Origin: Verrucomicrobiia bacterium
Lineage (GTDB): Bacteria > Verrucomicrobiota > Verrucomicrobiia > Limisphaerales > JAUIHU01
DNA: 7,202 nucleotides
NCBI GenBank assembly: GCA_030432175.1
Contig: JAUIHU010000220.1
Coordinates: forward strand, 1-7,202
Reading direction: 5' to 3'
Both the position numbers and the translations under genes were made by a program. Positions 1-5,359 of the stretch are shown here, piece by piece. The notes beneath the pieces are model-generated. The model was not told where the DNA came from, made no database searches, and saw only the letters and a program-made list of their open reading frames with translations. How positions within the stretch are numbered: the stretch's first letter is position 1; each line of letters opens with the position of its first letter.

Positions 1-3000
1 GCTCTGAGGAATAGGCGCCGTCGGGATTCTGTGTCAAATCATCGGTCAGGTTCAAATCATCCCGAAGGGCGTAAATCTGTCCTCCGATTCTTAGTGCGTG
101 TTCTTCATTAGGATTGTACCCAATCGCCTCAGGGGTGTTTTCGTAATAAATATTACCAGCTGCCAAAAGACTGCTCAGCGCGCCGGATCCATCGTTGCTG
201 GCCAGGACAATTTCTCTGGCGTCATCCGGCCATTCCAGATCGTAATAACCAATCACCGAAGGCCAATAGATCGTCCCGAATCCAGCGGCAGTGTCGGCGT
301 TGTTGTCGCGCATCCACCAGACCTCCAGCCGATCGGATCCAGGAATGGCGTTGACCGGAATAATAGCGCCCAGCGCGGAGTCTTCCAGTGAGGTCAATGT
401 ATCCAACGGGTTGACATAAGCGTTGGGATTAAACGACGTACCGGATGGCTGATAAATATAGCCTGCCAGATAATCTTCACCCGAGCCGTGCCCAATCTCC
501 AGATTCGGAGCGCTGATGCGCTCTCCTACGTAGGCTGTCTCTTCGACAAATCTTGGAGGTATCACCTGTGGATTGTCTTCCCAGGTTGAGGAGTCCGCCC
601 ATACAAAATAATTGGACCCTCCATTCGGTAGAGTTGAGTTTCCAAACTCGCCTCGAAAGACATCCAGATTCTCCGCAACCGATCCTTCAAACGGATCAGC
701 GTTCCAACGTTCGATTCTTGGATCCTGCCACTTGAGAAATGCGATTTGATTCGTGAGTTCACATGGTAAGACAAGTGTTTCGCCGTCAAAATCAATGGTG
801 GTCACAGTCTCCAAACCGAAAGCGCTGTAATCAATTATTTCCAATAAAACCGGATTAGCAGGATCGCTGACATCCACCATCGTCACCGCATCACTGTACC
901 GCCCCACAATTGCAATCACATCATCATGCCGCGCGATGTAATGAACTCCATTGAGTCCGGTATACCCATCCTGGTTCTGAATCAACTCTTTGACCAAAGA
1001 GATATTGGCCGGATCACTGACATCATAAATCTGTACCCGATCTGTGTTCGACATTCCGAGAAACAGATAGTTTTGATAAATCACAGAACCGCCCCAAACG
1101 ACATCCAGATTTTCAAAACCAACATCCGCGTTTCCGTATATTCGAATAATCTCCGGCTGAATGGGATCCGTCACATCAATGACATACAATTCCTTATTAT
1201 CGGCATCCGTCACATAAGCCACTGCCTCGCTCAGAGCTATCGTGGAAGGGTTCGTATTATTCCAAACCAGAGAGCCCATGGAATCCCCGACAGTAAATTC
1301 GCTGAGCGATCCGATGCCCACTCCGGTTTCCACAGTACTGATTCGCAAACTGGTGAATGAATCATCATTGTTGCTCAGCACATACAAATAATCGCCATCC
1401 ACAGCCAACCGCTCAGGCCGCAGTACATAATTTGCTTCCACACCATCTCTGATCCGAAACCCGAACTCAGGAGAAGCCGGATTGCTGATGTCCCACTGAT
1501 TCACAGTATGGGACACAGAACCGAAATACATTTCACTTCCGTCAACGACAACACTGAGAGGTCCATTGAGTTGATATTGAATGGAGCTATCATGCAGAAT
1601 CGTATGTGCGACCCTGATATTCTCCATATCTGAAATATCAAAAGTCATTACCGCGTCCGTGTTGTAATTCGTGACGAAAACGTGATTTCCAGTGATCGCC
1701 ACATATCGTGGATAGCCGATGTTCGCAAAATCCGGATCGCTGTTATTATAGTCTCTCCCAACCACAGTATAAGGATGCTCGGCGTCAACCGAACTCATCT
1801 GCTTCAATTCATCCGTCCTCCAACTGAAGACCCGTTCAAAAGCCACCTCGGATCCGGCGTTGTATCGCAACAATGTTCGATGGGCCGGATGGGTCTCTGT
1901 GACAATGGTATAAAATCTTGAATTCTCTCCGATGAAAGCGCCGCCGCCCGGGATCACGTCCTGCTCTTCAATAGTGGGAACCATATCCCCCGGCATTGCA
2001 ACTGCGGTTGCTTCCGCTTGCCCATCGAGGTTGGAGGACGGACGGACGTAGTGACTGTATTTGGAATAATCAGTCGGCCAGACCAGTTGGTATCGGGAAA
2101 AATGGTAAGGCCAGCGAATCCCTTCCACGCCTTCCGTCATCCAGTAAATTTCCAGGTCCCCGGTGTTCTCCGTCAAATGGGTCGCCCACAGTTCTGGAAT
2201 GTCTGTGCCTTCTATCACTTGTCGATAGGTAAAGTTCAGGCTGGATACCAGATTGACAGGTTGCGGCATGAGACCGGATTCCGGAACCATATCTGCGCCA
2301 CTGACCAGCGGCTCTCCCAGTTCAATTTGCACCAGATCAGGGATGGCGATGTCTTTCACATCAATGATTTCAAATCCCAGAAACTGACGAGTTCCGTTCC
2401 CTTTAGGATCGCCCAAAATCTCGGCAAAAACCCTGCCCGTTCGAAGCTGAGCCTTCACCTGCCAGATCCCTCCCTGCTTGTCCACCCAAAGAGTTTTTTC
2501 CAAAACGTCTTCCTCATTTCCAGACAAACCGGTCTGCGTTCCGGTCACCACTTCCTCTGGAAAGTCATCGGAATATATCAGGTGAAAATCTCCGACCGCA
2601 CCCTGATCGATAATAATATCCGGTCCGTTGTAATCTCCTTCATTCCAGTAAACGACTTGGGGAGTTTTGACTGATGTGCCAAGGATCGAATAATTAATGG
2701 TCTGTAGCACATAATAATTGGAGCCGCTGTCTTTCACGTACTCCAATCCGTCAGATCCGTCTTCCAACTGGTACCGATAGGAGCTGCCTGTTTTTAGTGA
2801 AAACAAACCACTGTCAGCCGCGCTGGGTAAGCGTTTTTGCCAACTGATAGAGATGGATCCGGATTCTACCGCAAACACCTTCTGCGCATGCGGACTCCAA
2901 TACCAGCCCAGGCTGGTCTGGGAGCCTATGTACGATTCCTCGTCCACATACGGTTGAGCAAACCAGTATTCCTCCGGTGATTCCAAAGCGCTTCCCGATT

Positions 3001-3460
3001 CATCCTTGTCCGGGGCAGCGATCACATCACCAAACTGATAACTGCTTTTCCGTCCAAAATAAGGAGCTGCCATCGTAGCGCTTCTCAGACGATACTTTCC
3101 GGTCCCTTCATAGACCTCAGCGACAGAACTGTTGGCGGTTCCGGCGGGAATGGGAGGCAGATAAGTTGAAGGCGAGTAGATGGCGCGAAACTGCCCGGAA
3201 GCCGGAACCGAAGTCGTTCCTCCGTTCGTCGCCTGTTCCGAGGAAAACGGCGCTCGGTAAGGATACAAATCCTTGTCAGCTTCGGGAATCTCATCGCCGT
3301 TCTGATCGAGAGGAATACCAGTGTTGTCATCCGTAAGTGGCATTCCGCGCAGCGAGGAACGGTTATAAGGAGTTTTATCCTGCGCCAGTTGCTGCGCGGC
3401 CCCCCAATACTGCCCGACGCTCAACAGGCAACATACGATAATGGATTGAATCCTGAGCAT
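1..3460 (-). CDS. Very large exported protein with a seven-bladed LVIVD-type beta-propeller; 3' end outside the window
   Basis: The reading frame is open from the ATG at 3460 to the left edge: 1153 codons without a stop, and the protein continues beyond the window. Residues 1-22 look like a Sec signal peptide (MLR, then the hydrophobic stretch IQSIIVCCLLSVG, with likely cleavage near WGAA/QQ). This supports the ATG at 3460, although no Shine-Dalgarno sequence precedes it. Residues from about 25 to 540 are beta-rich, with many Trp, Tyr and Gly, and match no domain I can name. Residues from about 593 to 911 hold seven propeller blades with LVIVD-like signatures such as LYVIDVTDP, VQIYDVSDP and VTMVDVSDP. 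A well-ordered block follows, including AYVGERISAPN (from residue 976), EVWWMRDN, GYNPNEEHALRIGG (from 1114) and ALRDDLN (from 1131). I recall such blocks from giant verrucomicrobial surface proteins, but this is unverified. Propellers of this type are usually binding scaffolds; I see no catalytic motif. The gene lies 122 bases downstream of the fibre gene, in the same orientation. The coding call is firm; the function is unknown. Confidence 0.93.
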   Translation of the reverse strand, partial: MLRIQSIIVCCLLSVGQYWGAAQQLAQDKTPYNRSSLRGMPLTDDNTGIPLDQNGDEIPEADKDLYPYRAPFSSEQATNGGTTSVPASGQFRAIYSPSTYLPPIPAGTANSSVAEVYEGTGKYRLRSATMAAPYFGRKSSYQFGDVIAAPDKDESGSALESPEEYWFAQPYVDEESYIGSQTSLGWYWSPHAQKVFAVESGSISISWQKRLPSAADSGLFSLKTGSSYRYQLEDGSDGLEYVKDSGSNYYVLQTINYSILGTSVKTPQVVYWNEGDYNGPDIIIDQGAVGDFHLIYSDDFPEEVVTGTQTGLSGNEEDVLEKTLWVDKQGGIWQVKAQLRTGRVFAEILGDPKGNGTRQFLGFEIIDVKDIAIPDLVQIELGEPLVSGADMVPESGLMPQPVNLVSSLNFTYRQVIEGTDIPELWATHLTENTGDLEIYWMTEGVEGIRWPYHFSRYQLVWPTDYSKYSHYVRPSSNLDGQAEATAVAMPGDMVPTIEEQDVIPGGGAFIGENSRFYTIVTETHPAHRTLLRYNAGSEVAFERVFSWRTDELKQMSSVDAEHPYTVVGRDYNNSDPDFANIGYPRYVAITGNHVFVTNYNTDAVMTFDISDMENIRVAHTILHDSSIQYQLNGPLSVVVDGSEMYFGSVSHTVNQWDISNPASPEFGFRIRDGVEANYVLRPERLAVDGDYLYVLSNNDDSFTSLRISTVETGVGIGSLSEFTVGDSMGSLVWNNTNPSTIALSEAVAYVTDADNKELYVIDVTDPIQPEIIRIYGNADVGFENLDVVWGGSVIYQNYLFLGMSNTDRVQIYDVSDPANISLVKELIQNQDGYTGLNGVHYIARHDDVIAIVGRYSDAVTMVDVSDPANPVLLEIIDYSAFGLETVTTIDFDGETLVLPCELTNQIAFLKWQDPRIERWNADPFEGSVAENLDVFRGEFGNSTLPNGGSNYFVWADSSTWEDNPQVIPPRFVEETAYVGERISAPNLEIGHGSGEDYLAGYIYQPSGTSFNPNAYVNPLDTLTSLEDSALGAIIPVNAIPGSDRLEVWWMRDNNADTAAGFGTIYWPSVIGYYDLEWPDDAREIVLASNDGSGALSSLLAAGNIYYENTPEAIGYNPNEEHALRIGGQIYALRDDLNLTDDLTQNPDGAYSSE
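728..1684 (-). repeat. Seven LVIVD-like beta-propeller blades within the left-hand gene
   Basis: Seven copies of a strand-turn-strand unit begin at residues 593 (HVFVTNYNTDAVMTFDI), 643 (EMYFGSVSHTVNQWDI), 691 (YLYVLSNNDDSFTSLRI), 747 (VAYVTDADNKELYVIDV), 798 (YLFLGMSNTDRVQIYDV), 848 (VIAIVGRYSDAVTMVDV) and 895 (TLVLPCELTNQIAFLKW). The spacings are 50, 48, 56, 51, 50 and 47 residues. Blades 1, 2, 4, 5 and 6 continue with the [DN]-[ISV]-[SDT]-[DNP] turn typical of LVIVD repeats; blades 3 and 7 are degenerate there. Seven regular units fit one closed seven-bladed propeller. Family knowledge: LVIVD repeats occur in bacterial and archaeal surface proteins and usually serve binding. The ligand cannot be read from the sequence. 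Confidence 0.85.
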
Positions 3461-3582
3461 GAAATGGATCTAGGTAAATCGGTTTGGCGCCTGAGATTGT
3501 AGTACAGGGAATATGCCTGATTGGCGCTATAGCTTCTCTCAGTTTCTTCAGCTCTTGGCTGAGTCAACTTTCCAGCAGTCCA
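3461..3582 (-). promoter_or_regulatory. Intergenic region upstream of the propeller gene, with a possible weak promoter and short repeats
   Basis: This is the 122-base gap between the stop of the fibre gene and the start of the propeller gene. On the minus strand a TACAAT (3496-3501) differs from the -10 consensus by one base and lies 35 bases before the ATG, but no good -35 box lies at the right distance. TTGGCGC occurs at 3484-3490 and 3521-3527, and GCCTGA at 3490-3495 and 3515-3520, on either side of that hexamer. A short hairpin (TCAGC/GCTGA, 3548-3562) overlaps an alternative one (CTCAG/CTGAG, 3538-3563). No uridine tract follows either, so neither is a convincing terminator. There is no Shine-Dalgarno sequence before the downstream ATG. 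Both read-through from the upstream gene and a separate promoter remain possible. Confidence 0.25.
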
Positions 3583-5289
3583 TTACTTTGAAAGCAAATT
3601 CTCCAACGCTTTCAAACGGGCTTCGAGGTCCTCATACTTCCTGGCCAGCGCGTCCTTCTCAGACTCCAATTGAATGTTCTTTTCCTTCAACTCCTCGATT
3701 TCCTGGTCCTTTTCTTTTCGAAGCTCCTGAATGGCTGAAACCGCCAGGACACTAAAATTGTCGTAATCAAGTGAGTACCATCCATCATCCTGGTTGGGCA
3801 CTCCCGGAAAACTTTTCTCCACTTCCTGAGCAATGAACCCCAACCCCTTTTCGTCCTCATCCGCCTGGTAATTCATGTGATACTTCACGGGCTTCAGTGT
3901 CATCAACTTTTCAAGAACACCCTCATCGACCGGTTCGATATTCTTCTTCGCGCGTCGGTCACTGATTCGACTGTATTGTCCGTCGCGCCCAATCATGGCA
4001 ACAGCTGCGTATTGAGGCGATCCAGTCGGATCTCTGTACACAAAATGAAGTTGTTGCTTAGTTCCAACAACCGTTCCAATCAGCCATTCGTCATCAGTTC
4101 CGTTCAAATGGATAGATCTTTCAAAAATCCCGCCACTGAAACTGGATATATCAGATTCCAAGACCATTTGGGCATTTGATATTTTAATCCCTCGCTGAAA
4201 ATCCAGAAACTCTGAGTCCGGATCCTGTAATGATCCGGCCAGCATCAGATTGCCATTCAAAGTCACAGTGGAATCAGCATTACCAACCTTAACATCACCA
4301 TTCAGTTGAACGATGGATTCACCTGCTTTTCCAACTGACACATCTCCACCTCTGGCATTGACATAAATCTTGGAGGCTTCCGGGATCCCCGAAGGCCTGG
4401 CAACTGCCTGGATTTCATTTTGATCCATAGCCATCGAAGCTCCGTTTTGCCCCCCAACCGACAACCAACCATCCCATTGAGTATCTCCATTAAAGCTACT
4501 TCCTCCCGTAATCCAACTGGTTCCGCGTGCCGTGATGGCCCCATTGATATTGACATCGCCACTGGCTGTTATATCGCCAACCGACAAATCTCCACCAACA
4601 GTCGCATTCCCTGTCGTCGATATGGATCCAGCGCTCAACGCGCCTCCAAAACTGCCCGCCCCAGTTGCAGCCACTGATGGAGCTGTCAGCGCCGAGCTGA
4701 AGGTCGCAACGCCAGTGACGTTAAGTTTCTTCGCAATCGTCACATCGCCACTGGTGGAATTGATCGTGAAGTCGGAAGCGCTCAGCGAGTCAGCCACCAA
4801 TGCCTTGTTGGCGAGAAATGAAAAAGGAGTCGTCAGATAACGCAAACGGGGAGACATTTCCGAATCATTTCCACCCGTCAATCCCAATATTGTAATTCCC
4901 AGATACCGACTGGAAACTGTGCTTCCGGAGCCAGCGTCCAGATTGTCAAAAACTTCGGACAACGGTGGATAGGGCTCAGAAGAACTGTAAGCCGAACCCG
5001 CGCCCAGCATCACACTGAAAACCCCGTTGTCAAAGGTTACCGTCTGAATCTCACTCCACAACGGCTCCTCGCCTGCGGTCGCGGTTTCATTTTCATAAAT
5101 TCGGAAAATGACATCATAATTGGTGGGCGTGGTCGCAATAGGATCTCCATTGTCATCTTCGATAAATCCCTGGTAGGTGAGCAACTGGGGCGGGTTCGGA
5201 TCAGCGATCCCGATTTGGACCATTCCCGCTACCAATCCGATGATAGCAACCCATCTATTCAGTTTTGAATCAGCTTTAACGTTCTTCAT
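3583..5289 (-). CDS. Exported trimeric fibre-like protein with a C-terminal peptidase S74 self-cleaving chaperone domain
   Basis: This is a complete gene of 568 residues, from the ATG at 5289 to a TAA at 3583-3585. Residues 1-29 form a signal peptide (basic start with KNVKADSKLNR, hydrophobic core WVAIIGLVAGMV, likely cut after GIA29). Residues from about 35 to 165 match a domain common in exported bacterial proteins: LLTYQGFIEDDNGDPI, LWSEIQTVTFDNGVFSVMLG, YLGITI and the EMSPRLR-to-PFSFLANKA ending. Residues from about 175 to 365 are a low-complexity Gly/Ser/Thr/Val/Asn stalk. Residues 443-568 are the S74 domain with its coiled coil. Known S74 proteins are phage tail spikes and fibres, some bacterial surface proteins and the animal factor MYRF; the domain drives trimer assembly and then cuts itself off. 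The signal peptide argues for an exported cell-surface protein and against a phage tail component. No membrane anchor follows the fibre. The start has no Shine-Dalgarno sequence but is the only one giving a full signal peptide. The ligand is unknown. Confidence 0.95.
   Translation of the reverse strand: MKNVKADSKLNRWVAIIGLVAGMVQIGIADPNPPQLLTYQGFIEDDNGDPIATTPTNYDVIFRIYENETATAGEEPLWSEIQTVTFDNGVFSVMLGAGSAYSSSEPYPPLSEVFDNLDAGSGSTVSSRYLGITILGLTGGNDSEMSPRLRYLTTPFSFLANKALVADSLSASDFTINSTSGDVTIAKKLNVTGVATFSSALTAPSVAATGAGSFGGALSAGSISTTGNATVGGDLSVGDITASGDVNINGAITARGTSWITGGSSFNGDTQWDGWLSVGGQNGASMAMDQNEIQAVARPSGIPEASKIYVNARGGDVSVGKAGESIVQLNGDVKVGNADSTVTLNGNLMLAGSLQDPDSEFLDFQRGIKISNAQMVLESDISSFSGGIFERSIHLNGTDDEWLIGTVVGTKQQLHFVYRDPTGSPQYAAVAMIGRDGQYSRISDRRAKKNIEPVDEGVLEKLMTLKPVKYHMNYQADEDEKGLGFIAQEVEKSFPGVPNQDDGWYSLDYDNFSVLAVSAIQELRKEKDQEIEELKEKNIQLESEKDALARKYEDLEARLKALENLLSK
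3586..3963 (-). other. Peptidase S74 (intramolecular chaperone auto-processing) domain with C-terminal coiled coil
   Basis: This encodes residues 443-568 of the fibre-like protein. SDRRAKKNIEPV fits the S74 signature SDxRxKxNI. Ser443 and Lys448 have the five-residue separation of the Ser-Lys catalytic pair described for MYRF and phage S74 proteins. GLGFIAQEVEKSFP (from residue 481) and the YDNFSVLAVSAIQELRKEKD segment are the other family hallmarks. The last 45 or so residues are heptad-like and rich in Glu, Lys and Leu, ending in LEARLKALENLLSK, as expected of the trimeric coiled coil. Cutting next to Ser443 would release a fragment of about 125 residues and leave a mature stalk of about 410 residues after signal removal. 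All key residues are intact, so activity is plausible. Confidence 0.92.
4195..4767 (-). repeat. Repetitive Gly/Ser/Thr/Asn-rich stalk region of the fibre-like protein
   Basis: Residues from about 175 to 365 alternate short Val/Ile/Leu strands with Gly-Asn/Asp turns, in imperfect units of 6 to 12 residues, such as SGDVTIAKKLNVTG, GNATVGGDLSVGDITASG, GDVNINGAI, LNGDVKVGN and LNGNLMLAGS. This is the usual texture of triple beta-helix or beta-prism stalks in trimeric fibres. The units are too diverged to be exact DNA repeats. A Trp-rich insertion with SWITGG, DTQWDGWLSVGG and IYVNARGGDVSVG interrupts the pattern and may form a small globular knob. The stalk assignment rests on composition and on the attached S74 domain. 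Confidence 0.6.
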
Positions 5290-5359
5290 TTCGCTAATTG
5301 ATGCGTTTAGTTTTTTATTTTTGAAAATTGAAATCAGTTGGCGTCTCCAACTCCTGGTT
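5290..5359 (-). promoter_or_regulatory. Short intergenic region with an AT-rich leader upstream of the fibre gene
   Basis: This 70-base gap between the right-hand gene and the fibre gene contains a hairpin (5336-5352) followed on the minus strand by AT-rich sequence, with the run AAAAATAAAAAAC just before the start region. No Shine-Dalgarno sequence precedes the ATG at 5289; the nearest bases read AATTAGCGAA. I find no convincing -35/-10 pair. The leader is poor in G and C and probably unstructured, which would suit initiation without a Shine-Dalgarno sequence. Whether the gap separates two transcription units is unclear. Confidence 0.25.
5336..5352 (-). terminator. Possible weak terminator or processing hairpin after the right-hand gene
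   Basis: On the minus strand AGTTGG, loop AGACG and CCAACT form a perfect 6-bp stem starting 8 bases after the TGA stop. GATTTCAATTTTC follows, which is T-rich but interrupted. A second possible stem (CTCCT/AGGAG, 5351-5367) overlaps the stop codon and shares two bases with the first, so the two exclude each other in part. The stem is short and the T tract broken, so termination would be partial at best; an mRNA-processing or stability element fits equally well. Confidence 0.3.

Noticed and set aside
926..1360. A 144-codon plus-strand open frame
   Set aside because: It is antisense to propeller blades that are clearly coding on the minus strand; no domain or start signal supports it.
2018..2674. 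A 218-codon plus-strand open frame
   Set aside because: It lies opposite the continuous minus-strand propeller gene, encodes no recognisable motif and has an implausible composition. It is an antisense shadow.
3538..3563. The hairpins after the fibre gene as an intrinsic terminator
   Set aside because: Stems are only 5 bp, the loop of one is long, and no run of T follows on the minus strand.
4532..4840. A 102-codon plus-strand frame with a low-complexity Ala/Pro/Val-rich product
   Set aside because: The low complexity mirrors the Gly/Ser/Thr-rich stalk on the other strand; it is a shadow of the fibre gene.
3583..5289. The fibre gene as part of a prophage tail module
   Set aside because: The protein has a Sec signal peptide and the neighbours are giant exported proteins; no capsid, tail, baseplate or lysis gene is present.
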